A stretch of 64,000 nucleotides of DNA from Lachnospiraceae bacterium (GTDB lineage: Bacteria; Bacillota; Clostridia; Lachnospirales; Lachnospiraceae). The notes beneath the pieces are model-generated. The model saw only the letters and a program-made list of their open reading frames with translations. It was not told the origin of the DNA and did not search any database. The first letter of the stretch is position 1, and each line of letters opens with the position of its first letter. The stretch is from assembly GCA_015056795.1 (NCBI GenBank), contig SVFO01000021.1:1-64000 (forward strand). Reading direction: 5' to 3'. Shown in pieces: positions 35,816-44,964 of this stretch. The position numbers and the translations under genes were made by a program.

Positions 35816-36616
35816 ATGAGATTATGTAGTATTGCCAGTGGCAGCAGTGGAAATTGTACCTACGTGGGTTCTGATTGCACGCATCTTTTGGTGGATGTGG
35901 GAATCAGCGGAAAGAAGGCAGAGAACGGATTAAATACGCTAGGACTCACGGGAAAGGACGTGGACGGGATTTTATTAACGCATGAGCATGCGGATCATAT
36001 CGCTGGCCTTGGTGTCCTTGCAAGAAAGTATGAAATTCCGATTTATGCGACAAAGGGCACGATCAACGCCATTCAGAACATGCGTCAGGTAGGAGAGATT
36101 GCACCTGATCTTTTTTATGAAATTCAGGAAGACCAAAAGTTTACGATTAAGGATCTGACCGTCAATCCCATGAAGATTTCCCATGATGCCGCTCAGCCCG
36201 TGGCATATCGCATTTCCTACGGCAGCAGGCGTGTCGGAATTTGTACGGACCTTGGCGTGTTTAACGATTATACCGTGGATTGCTTAAAGGGCATGGACGC
36301 GCTTTTGATCGAGGCCAATCATGACGTCAACATGCTACAGGTTGGTCCGTATCCCTATTACTTAAAGCAGAGAATTCTTGGAGATCGTGGACATCTTTCC
36401 AATGAGAACTCAGGAAGGCTGCTCAGCAGGATTTTACATGACGGCTTGAAGGAAATCGTGCTTGGCCACCTTAGCAAGGAGAATAACCTTCCAGAGCTGG
36501 CATATGAAGCCGTTCGAATGGAAATCAACCTAGGCGATACGCCCTATAAGGCATCTGATTTTAAGCTGATGGTAGCGAAGCGGGATGAGGTTTCTAGAGT
36601 TGTGGAAATTGCATAA
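35816..36616 (+). CDS. walJ: MBL-fold hydrolase, WalJ/YycJ-like
   Basis: A 266-residue metallo-beta-lactamase-fold protein. The metal site THEHADH is at 55-61; further ligands are in KISHDA, CTDLGVF and EANHD. It opens RLCSIASGSSGN, the signature of the WalJ/YycJ group, thought to be an exonuclease connected to DNA repair or to the WalRK system. The walRK genes are not in the window. GAAGGAAACGACA precedes the ATG. Confidence 0.88.
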   Translation: MRLCSIASGSSGNCTYVGSDCTHLLVDVGISGKKAENGLNTLGLTGKDVDGILLTHEHADHIAGLGVLARKYEIPIYATKGTINAIQNMRQVGEIAPDLFYEIQEDQKFTIKDLTVNPMKISHDAAQPVAYRISYGSRRVGICTDLGVFNDYTVDCLKGMDALLIEANHDVNMLQVGPYPYYLKQRILGDRGHLSNENSGRLLSRILHDGLKEIVLGHLSKENNLPELAYEAVRMEINLGDTPYKASDFKLMVAKRDEVSRVVEIA

Positions 36617-36655
36617 AAAGTCATGTAAATCTTTAGAAAGGAAATTAACTTGACA

Positions 36656-38350
36656 ATGGAACAGACAATGATAAAAGAAAAGCAAAGTAGAACAATCGAA
36701 TGGTTGATCTTTATGGCTTATGCAGTACTTCTTATCGTCATTAGTTATTTTCATGAGCCCTGGTATGACGAGGCGGAAGCATGGCAGATGGCAAGAGGGG
36801 CAAGTATTCATGATTTGCTATTCTACATTCCTCATTATGAAGGACATCCTTCCCTTTGGTACCTGATCTTAGCGGTTCCTGCAAAATTGGGCGTGCCATA
36901 TGAGCTCGGATTAAAAAGCATTGCTTGTTTCTTTGCTATTCTGTATGGATGGCTTCTTATTTTTCGTTCACCTTTTCCTAAGGTGATTAAGTTTTCACTT
37001 CCATTTCAGTATTTCTTTTTTTACCAATATGGTATTATAGCGAGACCCTATGGACTTCTTATTTTGTTGTTTTGCTTATTAGCCATGGCATATAAAAGCA
37101 GAAATGAACATCCTTTCAGATTTGTGCTTCCAATGATTCTGCTGTGTGCCTTGGATGGATATGGAATTGTTCTCTCTGGGGGAATCGCTGTCGCGTGGTT
37201 ATGGGAGATTCTTCGTGAAAAAAAACGCACTGGAAAGCTTGGAACGGTATTGCTAGATAAGCGCGTTTGGTCGCTTTTGGTGTTATTGGTTTTAGCGATC
37301 TTGGTGATCTTGCAAATAATGCCGAGAGAAGATACCTATTCGACCATGCAAAATAGCTCGAATAATTCCATTCTGTTGCGATTAATTTACATGTTTTTTG
37401 TGGCACTTCCCGATTGTTCCGTTTTAACGGTCTTAGGGTGTTCCGTTTATTTGAGTAAGGCAACCATAGGTGTTCCCATGCTGTTGGTGGGAGTCCTCCT
37501 TGGACTGATTATACTCTTTATGATTCATTGCTGCTCTGATGGAAAGAATCTCCTTTATTTTTGGATTCCATATCTTTTCTTTGGGATTTTTTCATCAGTG
37601 GTTTATATTTGTGCCCATCATATTGGTATTCTATTAGTGTTTACAATATTTTGGTTGTGGATTGCATGGGAAACACCAGGATGCTTTGCGGCATTAAGGT
37701 GGTTTTGGCAAAAGGTTAAGATTTCTGAGCAGGATCAAAAAACCTTAACTAAGATAGGACATTTAATCATATATCTTTGTATTGGTGTTTCTTTGTATTG
37801 GACAATCGGCACCTCCGTGTTGGAAATCAGCCAACCATATTATTATGGCAAGGAGGTTGCGGAATTCTTAAAAACCACGGGACTCGATCAAACGACCATC
37901 ATGGCAGAATATGACGTGTTTTTGCCGGCGGATTCAGTGGAAAATGTTTATGAGTATGTGAATACGGAGCTTGTAGCCGAGCCTGTTGCCATTTTGCCAT
38001 ATTATGACGATAATATCTGCAGAAACCTTAATATGGGAAGTAAGGAAAAAGGATATGCTTTACATCGAATGCCAGATGCCGAGGAAAATCAGAGGATCAT
38101 GGAAGAATGGAAGAACATGGGTGCACCTGACGTGATACTAGGTCCCATGCGATTGGATTTGCTTTTTGGGGATGAGGTTCAAATGAATGATTATGTTCCC
38201 GTCTATGAATTTAATCCCTATGTCGGATTTTGGAAGGCTGTTCCCTTTGTTTATAATATTGTTTATAAGGATTATGTATATCTGCGCAGAGATTTATTGG
38301 AACAATATGGTTTGCAAGAGATTCCAAAGAATGGCGAAGAAAGATTTTAA
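36656..38350 (+). CDS. GT-C-type membrane glycosyltransferase-like protein
   Basis: A 564-residue integral membrane protein with about ten helices in residues 15-395, then a soluble domain to the end. The first loop carries PWYDEAEAWQMAR (about 32-44), the acidic DE motif of GT-C enzymes that use lipid-linked sugars, and EGHPSLWY follows as in PMT/ArnT relatives. The likely role is sugar transfer on the outer face of the membrane. A TTG at 36650 is better spaced from AGAAAGGA than the ATG at 36656, so the start may be two codons earlier. First of the AT-rich surface cluster. Confidence 0.72.
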   Translation: MEQTMIKEKQSRTIEWLIFMAYAVLLIVISYFHEPWYDEAEAWQMARGASIHDLLFYIPHYEGHPSLWYLILAVPAKLGVPYELGLKSIACFFAILYGWLLIFRSPFPKVIKFSLPFQYFFFYQYGIIARPYGLLILLFCLLAMAYKSRNEHPFRFVLPMILLCALDGYGIVLSGGIAVAWLWEILREKKRTGKLGTVLLDKRVWSLLVLLVLAILVILQIMPREDTYSTMQNSSNNSILLRLIYMFFVALPDCSVLTVLGCSVYLSKATIGVPMLLVGVLLGLIILFMIHCCSDGKNLLYFWIPYLFFGIFSSVVYICAHHIGILLVFTIFWLWIAWETPGCFAALRWFWQKVKISEQDQKTLTKIGHLIIYLCIGVSLYWTIGTSVLEISQPYYYGKEVAEFLKTTGLDQTTIMAEYDVFLPADSVENVYEYVNTELVAEPVAILPYYDDNICRNLNMGSKEKGYALHRMPDAEENQRIMEEWKNMGAPDVILGPMRLDLLFGDEVQMNDYVPVYEFNPYVGFWKAVPFVYNIVYKDYVYLRRDLLEQYGLQEIPKNGEERF

Positions 38351-38423
38351 TAGTTGAACTTTTGACAGGAAATGTTAAAATAGTACTATGGGCTATATAA
38401 TTTTGAAGAAAGGGATAATGGAG

Positions 38424-40910
38424 ATGAATAAAAATTTATTTAGAAACCTAATGCAAATAATTACAACGATGTTTACTGTATTTTTATTTACGGTTGTTTC
38501 AGTTCACGCAGACAATAGAATAGAGATTAGCGAAGATCATTTTGAAGATGCAGTTTTTAGAGAATATTTAAAAAATGAATTTGACACAAACAAGGATGGT
38601 TATTTAAGTGAAGAAGAAAGAAATAATGTTGTCAATATTTATGTCCCTGGTAAGATCATGCAACTGACTTACAATGGCAAAATTGCTTCTTTAAAAGGAT
38701 TAGAATATTTTCCCAATCTTGAAAGTATTAGTGCAAAATCTAATGCCCTGACAACGATAGATCTTAGTCAGAATCATGCGCTTAAAGATGTGTTAGTTGC
38801 AGATAATAATTTGACGGAATTAGATGTATCAAATAACCCTGCATTAATCACATTATCTTGTTATCAGAATAATATTGCAGTCTTAAATGTGACATATTGT
38901 CCGTATTTAAAAGCTGCTGTGGAAAATGGAACTAGAACATATGTCGAAAAGTATAATTATGATAAGATCATTGACATCAATGGAGAAAAAGGAACAATCT
39001 ATTTGGATGTTGATACGGAAACGCTGATTGAAATTGATGGTATTCCGATTGATGAAGCGCATTTTAAGGATGCTAGCTTTCGTGAATATGTTCTGAATCT
39101 TGTTGACAAGGATCAAAACCTTCATGTCAGCAACAATGAAATTTTGGATACGAAAAGCATCGATGTCAATGGATGGGAAATTCAAACGATGCAAGGACTG
39201 GAATACTTTACGGAAATTACCTCTCTTTTTGTGCAGAACAATAAGTTGGAAGCCCTTGATGTCAGCAAGAATCGAAAACTGAATGTCATTTCTTGCTACA
39301 ATAATGATATTAAAACATTGGATCTTTCTGATAATGTGGCATTGGTGAGAATAGATTGTAGCAACAATCCATCCTTGGTAAGTTTGGATTGCAGTTATTC
39401 CACTATTTTGGAAGAGATTAAGTGTTATGAATGTCCCAAAATGGCTTCCATTACCGTTGGTAATAAACAGGGCTTTAAGACACTTGTTTGTTATGGTGAT
39501 GCTTTGGTGAATTTGGATGTAGCGGGATGTAAGGCATTAAACCGATTAGAATGTCAAAACAATCCGATTGTTTCGCTTGATTTAAGAGGCTGTGAAGACA
39601 TGATTAATGCCTATGAATCTGGTCAATTAGATGAAGAGGCTGAGGAAGGAACCATTCGTTATAGAAAAGGATCTGCAACACTTGCTTTTTCCAGTAGTAC
39701 CAAGGTGATTACGAAGGATCCCACCATGTGGACCATTTCCTTTGATTCGGAAGATGCTACAGGAAACATGGACAGCTCGACTGTTGAAGAAGGTACGCTA
39801 TATACGTTACCCGCATGCGATTTTGTACATCCAGACGGTAAGGCTTTTGGTGGATGGAATGTGACGACCCAGGATGGTACCCCCATTCAGGAAAATGCTC
39901 AGATTGGCGATACTATTACGGTTAATGGCAATATAATTTGTAAGGCAATTTGGGTGACCCAAACACAGCTGGCAGTTCAACTTGACAGTGCTGCTGCAAA
40001 GCTTGACGGAACCATCGGCCTTCGGTTCTACTACTTAATTCCCGAAGAGTTGTTTGATGGTGAAAGCTACGCACTGATGGAGATCAATGGAAGATCCGTA
40101 AAGCAGAAGTTCTCTCAGGCAGCATATGACCCGACGAGCGGATACGGCTTTACGATGCCCGTCTACGCGAAGGAGTCCTGCGACATGGTTCACATCTGCC
40201 TGTACGACAAGGATGGCAATCCACTAAAGGTAGTAAGATCCAGCGGAGAGGACATCTCGGCGACAGGCTTTGACTTTTCCGTGGAGCAGTATCTCGTGGG
40301 ATTGGGAAGCCTTCTGAACGACACGAACGATTCCAAGGGAGTGCTTCGTAACCTGATCAAGATGACGAGGAACTACTGTTATTCCGCGAAGATCATGTTT
40401 AACCACAACGCGGAGGGCAAGACGCTGTTTACCGACCTGCCTGAGATCAGTGAGGAAGAGCTGGAGCAGTATCAGCTCGTGATGGAGGGCGACATGCCCG
40501 CGGAAATCACCGACCGTCTGGCGAGCCTGAAGCTGGAGTCCGACACGACGCTGTACGCTTACCTGATATTTGCGAATGACAGTGACAGGGAGCTGTTTGA
40601 GTACTTCGTTGACGACGAGGACATGGCGCATCCCGTGGCGCTGAGGCAGGACGCGCAGGGCTGGTACCTGGCAGTTCCTGGAATCGCTGCGAAGAACCTT
40701 GACGAGACGCACGTGTTTACGGTAAGAAACACGGAGACGAAAGCGGTTTGGAAGCTGAAGTTCAGCGCCCTGACGTACGCGAGGGGAGCGATCTTAATTG
40801 ACCCGAAGGAGTATCCCGCATCGTACCAGGAGACTGTCACGAACATCAAGAACGTTGGCAAGGCTTTATATTTGTATAATAGGGCTGCAAAGGAGTTCTT
40901 TAAGAAATAA
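38424..40910 (+). CDS. Secreted leucine-rich-repeat-like surface protein with GC-rich C-terminal domain
   Basis: An 828-residue exported protein. Signal peptide at about 1-30 (ending SVHA). Two related blocks each begin with HF(E/K)DAxFREY plus an EF-hand-like loop (DTNKDGYLSEEE; DKDQNLHVSNNE), followed by irregular leucine-rich repeats of the LTELDVSNNPAL type. An InlB-type B-repeat-like segment (about 438-510, AFGGW..ICKAIW) follows. The last ~310 residues are a different domain of unknown role. Base composition jumps at the border: the line at 38761-38820 has 20 G/C of 60, the line at 40441-40500 has 35 of 60. The gene looks like a mosaic. The start at 38424 has AAAGGG nine bases upstream. 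Confidence 0.8.
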   Translation: MNKNLFRNLMQIITTMFTVFLFTVVSVHADNRIEISEDHFEDAVFREYLKNEFDTNKDGYLSEEERNNVVNIYVPGKIMQLTYNGKIASLKGLEYFPNLESISAKSNALTTIDLSQNHALKDVLVADNNLTELDVSNNPALITLSCYQNNIAVLNVTYCPYLKAAVENGTRTYVEKYNYDKIIDINGEKGTIYLDVDTETLIEIDGIPIDEAHFKDASFREYVLNLVDKDQNLHVSNNEILDTKSIDVNGWEIQTMQGLEYFTEITSLFVQNNKLEALDVSKNRKLNVISCYNNDIKTLDLSDNVALVRIDCSNNPSLVSLDCSYSTILEEIKCYECPKMASITVGNKQGFKTLVCYGDALVNLDVAGCKALNRLECQNNPIVSLDLRGCEDMINAYESGQLDEEAEEGTIRYRKGSATLAFSSSTKVITKDPTMWTISFDSEDATGNMDSSTVEEGTLYTLPACDFVHPDGKAFGGWNVTTQDGTPIQENAQIGDTITVNGNIICKAIWVTQTQLAVQLDSAAAKLDGTIGLRFYYLIPEELFDGESYALMEINGRSVKQKFSQAAYDPTSGYGFTMPVYAKESCDMVHICLYDKDGNPLKVVRSSGEDISATGFDFSVEQYLVGLGSLLNDTNDSKGVLRNLIKMTRNYCYSAKIMFNHNAEGKTLFTDLPEISEEELEQYQLVMEGDMPAEITDRLASLKLESDTTLYAYLIFANDSDRELFEYFVDDEDMAHPVALRQDAQGWYLAVPGIAAKNLDETHVFTVRNTETKAVWKLKFSALTYARGAILIDPKEYPASYQETVTNIKNVGKALYLYNRAAKEFFKK

Positions 40911-40929
40911 AACAGATAATGACTACTAA

Positions 40930-40958
40930 TAGGGGGATGCGGTTTTTGCATCCCCCTA
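40930..40958 (+). terminator. Strong hairpin after the leucine-rich protein gene
   Basis: TAGGGGGATGC (40930-40940) pairs perfectly with GCATCCCCCTA (40948-40958) across GGTTTTT. The following bases are not T-rich, so it may act as a terminator in either direction or only protect mRNA. Confidence 0.6.
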
Positions 40959-41032
40959 CTAGAATCTTGTCGCAGAAGCTTGCATGGAAACATGATGATT
41001 ATAAGATTTAGCGAATGTCGGAGAGGAAACAC

Positions 41033-42586
41033 GTGAAGAAGATTGTGATTATTGGTGCCGGGCCAGCTGGTATTACGGCGGCTTATGAGCTCTTGAAAGA
41101 TCCTGATCTGTATGAAATTACGATTTTGGAAGAATTAAATATGGTTGGTGGCATTTCAAGGACCGTTCGTCATGGTCAAAATCGAATTGACATTGGAGGA
41201 CATAGATTTTTTTCCAAAGATGAGTGTGTGATGGAATGGTGGCAAGAAATTTTACAGTGTCAGGGCGCTCCGTCTAAGGATGACAAAATCCTTGGCAGAG
41301 AAGCAAGGCTTATTGCCAATGGACCAGATCCCGAAAAATCTGATGAAGTATTTCTTATTAGACATCGCGTAAGTCGTATTTATTATCATGGGAAATTCTT
41401 TGATTATCCTATTAGCTTAAAATTGAAAACATTTCTAAACATGGGGATTTTTACAAGCTTTGTTGTAGGAATATCGTATTTATTTAGTTGTGCTCATAAA
41501 TTACCTGAGTCCTCCTTAGAAAACTTTTATGTGAACCGTTTTGGAAAGAAGCTATATTCCATGTTTTTTGAAGGGTACACGGAAAAGGTTTGGGGACGAC
41601 ATCCGCGAATGATTTCAGCTGATTGGGGAGCTCAGCGCGTAAAAGGGTTATCCATTTGGTCAGTCATAAAAAATATGTTCGGGAAATTGCTTCCTGGTAA
41701 AAAACATGAAGTAGAGACTTCCTTAATTGAGGAATTCTATTATCCTAAATATGGACCAGGGCAGCTTTGGGAAAAAGCTCTTTCAATTGCGCAAGAAAAG
41801 GGAGCACGTGTAGTGTATGGCGCTAAAGTAACTTGTATTAAACGTGAGGAAGGAAATTCGATCGCAAAGGTTCAATGCGAGGATGGAACGACCTACGAAG
41901 CAGATGAAGTTATTTCCAGCATGCCGATCAAGGAACTGGTAGAAGCAATGCAAAAGGGCGGCGGAGAGTCTGTGCCAGAATCTATTGTAACTATTGCCCA
42001 GGGCTTACCTTACCGTGACTTTGTGACGGTAGGGTTGTTGGTTGACCGATTGACGCTGAAAAACAACACAAAGATTAAAACGCTTGGCAATATTGTTCCT
42101 GATTGTTGGATTTACGTACAAGATACCAATGTAAAATTAGGACGGATTCAGATATTTAATAATTGGTCCCCCTACATGCTTGCAGATCCGGAGCATTCCG
42201 TATGGATTGGCTTGGAGTATTTTTGCAATGAAGGTGATGATCTTTGGAGGATGTCCAACGAGGAATGTGTAAAATTTGCAATTGATGAATTGCAAAAGAT
42301 CGGTATAATTGACCATCAGACAAAAATTATGGATAGCTGCAGGGAAAAGGTAAAGAAGGCGTATCCGGCTTATTTTGATACCTATGAGAACATGGACGAA
42401 ATGGTTGCCTATTTAAATGGCGTAGATAACTTATATTGTGTTGGGCGAAATGGTCAACATCGGTATAATAACATGGATCATTCCATGGTGACGGCATTTG
42501 TGGCAGCTGACGTTATACGCGGGAAAGCGAACAAGGAAGAGCTTTGGAGTGTTAACACGGAAAAGGATTATCACGAATCGAAGTAG
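41033..42586 (+). CDS. FAD-dependent UDP-galactopyranose-mutase-like oxidoreductase
   Basis: A 517-residue flavoprotein. The Rossmann motif [18 protein letters not shown] begins at residue 4. GGHRFFSKD (about 60) and the region [11 protein letters not shown] are typical of the UDP-galactopyranose mutase/amine-oxidase-like proteins found in polysaccharide clusters. The C-terminal [15 protein letters not shown] completes FAD binding. The substrate is unknown; a nucleotide-sugar or lipid-linked sugar is likely. I favour GTG 41033, five bases after AGAGGA, over ATG 41015. It ends in TAGTG, close to the next gene. Confidence 0.8.
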   Translation: MKKIVIIGAGPAGITAAYELLKDPDLYEITILEELNMVGGISRTVRHGQNRIDIGGHRFFSKDECVMEWWQEILQCQGAPSKDDKILGREARLIANGPDPEKSDEVFLIRHRVSRIYYHGKFFDYPISLKLKTFLNMGIFTSFVVGISYLFSCAHKLPESSLENFYVNRFGKKLYSMFFEGYTEKVWGRHPRMISADWGAQRVKGLSIWSVIKNMFGKLLPGKKHEVETSLIEEFYYPKYGPGQLWEKALSIAQEKGARVVYGAKVTCIKREEGNSIAKVQCEDGTTYEADEVISSMPIKELVEAMQKGGGESVPESIVTIAQGLPYRDFVTVGLLVDRLTLKNNTKIKTLGNIVPDCWIYVQDTNVKLGRIQIFNNWSPYMLADPEHSVWIGLEYFCNEGDDLWRMSNEECVKFAIDELQKIGIIDHQTKIMDSCREKVKKAYPAYFDTYENMDEMVAYLNGVDNLYCVGRNGQHRYNNMDHSMVTAFVAADVIRGKANKEELWSVNTEKDYHESK

Positions 42587-42606
42587 TGAGACATTGGAGA
42601 GTTGAA

Positions 42607-44382
42607 ATGACAAGAAGATATGTAAATGGCGTTCTTGATTTTTTGATTAAAATGTTAGAATTCTTTTTCGTGCTTCTCGTTTTATTGGAATGCAATTCCG
42701 TATGGCGACAGAATATTGGACTCAGCTTTGACGTGAGGGATTGGAGCATAGGAAGTGCCTGCCTTTCTGTATTTCTCTTGATTTTGTTGTATATTGTAAA
42801 AGACAAAAGCAATGTTTGTTGCGTAACAGAATATCTGCCTTTATTTTTTGTTTCCGTGGTATTTTGTCTTGAATTCAATGCATTTAATTCCTTAAATGAA
42901 ATTCAAAATAGCTTTAACCCGTCTGAATCTTCTATGATCTATGGGAAAAGCTTTCTAATATTTTTCCTTATTTTTATGAACCTGATGACTGTTTTGTTTC
43001 GGATTTATAGAAAGAACAAGGAAAGCTTTCGTTTATTCATTCTATTAGAATATGTTATTTTAATTCTTGCTTTTTTTTCCGTGATTTTATGGTTTGGAGC
43101 TTGTGTATTAGAATTATGGGGAAAAAATTCTGATGTTTATGTAAACTGGGGGGGACAATACTATGATTCAAATTATTTGAATTTGTGCATCAGAAGGTGG
43201 ATTTTTGAAGGAGATATAAAAAAGAATCTTGGTATATTTGTTGAACCACCAATGTTTGGACTTATGCTTGGTTATGGCCTATATACGGAACTTTTTTTGA
43301 AAAAGAAAACAAATCCAGGCATTGTTGTGATCTTTTGCATTGCATTGATTTCCTGTAGGGCCATTTTAGGCATTATGGTTGCTATGCTGGCTTTTGTGCT
43401 ATGCTTTATGGAGGCTTTGCGTGAAAGGAAAAATGGTAAGTGGTTGAGTGCTCTGATTATTTTGTGTATGATTGCTGGATGCATACTGCTTATTATTTAC
43501 AAAAGTCGCGTTGGTTGGGGAAGCTTTGCAACACATATTGATGATTTTATTGCTTCCTTTAAGTGTTGGTTGGAATATCCGATCATAGGCTGTGGCTTTG
43601 ACTATCCCTTACCGATATTTGAATACATGAGTGATTTTAGGGCTGACAATATAGGCTTAAGTAATTCGGCCGCAGTTGTATTAGCTGAGGGCGGAATTAT
43701 CCTATTTACTTATTATGTTTTGCCTTTTGAGTTCATGGCATATGGATATTTCAAGGGAAATCGTAGACTGGCATATTGGGCGATAGGGATGTTTGCCTTT
43801 TGGGTGGTTGTAATTTTCCATACAAGATTATTTATGTTTTTCCTCCTGGCATTAGGCTATTCCATGGTGGATTTACGGACTCATTTGTTCCAAAGAGAAA
43901 AGAAAACGAAGCAGATTATTGAGTTTAAGCTCCATGTGTTTGAAGAGAACAAGTTAATGGACAAGCATTGGCTTAAAAAAGATTGCTTGATTTTGCCCAA
44001 TGCCTTTGTCTTTATCATGAGCCTCCTTTTGTTTTTTTCATCCTGTTGGGGATTGGTTTTTGCGAAAAGGTTTTCTGTAAGAAATGGAGTCATTTCCGTG
44101 ATACTTATTTTTACAGAAATTGTCTTTTTTGTTTTGGCATTTCTTCGCAAGCGATTTTCGAAAAAGATTATAGATTGTGTTTTAGGGATGCTGTGGCTAA
44201 TCTATATGTGCGTGGGGCAACCCTATCAAGTGTTAGATCATTTTTACAGTATGACAGGATTACATTTTCAAGACAGCTGGTGGAGATTTATCGTTTTGTG
44301 CTTGATCATTTATGCCTTAGTATTGATCATTAATAAATGGGAAGCGAAGCAGGAGTTAACAAACCATGTTGAAGCATCTTAA
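42607..44382 (+). CDS. O-antigen polymerase/ligase-like membrane protein
   Basis: A 591-residue protein with a dozen or more membrane helices. The long outer-loop pattern EPPMFGLMLGYGLY, then CRAILGIMVAMLAF, then WLEYPIIGCGFDYPLPIF and NSAAVVLAEGGIILF is the layout of Wzy polymerases and WaaL-type ligases. Role inferred: polymerising or attaching surface polysaccharide repeat units. The last helices (about 460-580) look like an added four-helix membrane domain. GGAGAG precedes ATG 42607. It overlaps the next gene by 17 bases. Confidence 0.7.
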   Translation: MTRRYVNGVLDFLIKMLEFFFVLLVLLECNSVWRQNIGLSFDVRDWSIGSACLSVFLLILLYIVKDKSNVCCVTEYLPLFFVSVVFCLEFNAFNSLNEIQNSFNPSESSMIYGKSFLIFFLIFMNLMTVLFRIYRKNKESFRLFILLEYVILILAFFSVILWFGACVLELWGKNSDVYVNWGGQYYDSNYLNLCIRRWIFEGDIKKNLGIFVEPPMFGLMLGYGLYTELFLKKKTNPGIVVIFCIALISCRAILGIMVAMLAFVLCFMEALRERKNGKWLSALIILCMIAGCILLIIYKSRVGWGSFATHIDDFIASFKCWLEYPIIGCGFDYPLPIFEYMSDFRADNIGLSNSAAVVLAEGGIILFTYYVLPFEFMAYGYFKGNRRLAYWAIGMFAFWVVVIFHTRLFMFFLLALGYSMVDLRTHLFQREKKTKQIIEFKLHVFEENKLMDKHWLKKDCLILPNAFVFIMSLLLFFSSCWGLVFAKRFSVRNGVISVILIFTEIVFFVLAFLRKRFSKKIIDCVLGMLWLIYMCVGQPYQVLDHFYSMTGLHFQDSWWRFIVLCLIIYALVLIINKWEAKQELTNHVEAS

Positions 44383-44947
44383 AAAATATTGGTTAGAATA
44401 TGTGTTTTTCATTTTGCTTCTGAATGCAGTACTCTGTGCAATTGGTTTTGTACATGAGGAACTCCCCATAGAGTATCATGAGATTAAAAAAATAGAAAAC
44501 GAATGGGGAGAGGAACCGTTAGATAAGTATTTGGATAAGGTTTTAGGCATGAAGAACTGTACTGTCATGATGGCAGGAACAGAACTTGATGAGAACATCA
44601 TTTCCAAAGAAATTTATGAGAAGATGAAAAGCGTGGGGATACCAGTTATGGAAGATTGGTCTCAGGTACGCAAAAATGGACTCATCGTGCTTTGGTCTAA
44701 CGGGGAAGTAATTGATGCAAAGTGTTGTGAAGGAAGTCCGATTTCTTATGGCAGTTACATAAATCAACATTATGTATTGCTGGAAGGGTATGTATACTTT
44801 GGATTTGCATCGATATATCTGGATGATGTTTTATATTCGGTAAGCGACTCTGGACTCAATATTATAGTATTTGATGAAAAAAAAGAAATCATTATTGATT
44901 CTGTAAATTTCGATTATGTGAATGGCAAAATTAATATCAAGCGATAA
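44366..44947 (+). CDS. Membrane-anchored ILEI-like domain protein
   Basis: A 193-residue protein with one N-terminal membrane helix (about 9-28) and an outer domain. The domain contains CTVMMAGTELDENIISKEIY, SYGSYINQHYVLLEG and ends GLNIIVFDEKKEIIIDSVNFD. That end pattern matches what I recall of the ILEI/FAM3 (lectin-like) domain found in bacterial polysaccharide proteins. It may bind or guide the polymer made by its neighbour. Its start lies inside the end of the polymerase gene, so the two are coupled. Family call is tentative. Confidence 0.5.
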   Translation: MLKHLKKYWLEYVFFILLLNAVLCAIGFVHEELPIEYHEIKKIENEWGEEPLDKYLDKVLGMKNCTVMMAGTELDENIISKEIYEKMKSVGIPVMEDWSQVRKNGLIVLWSNGEVIDAKCCEGSPISYGSYINQHYVLLEGYVYFGFASIYLDDVLYSVSDSGLNIIVFDEKKEIIIDSVNFDYVNGKINIKR

Positions 44948-44964
44948 TACTGGAAATGAGTATA

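Noticed and set aside
40224-40712. 162-codon minus-strand frame opposite the GC-rich end of the leucine-rich protein gene
   Set aside because: It is a by-product of the GC-rich codon pattern on the plus strand; no independent signals.
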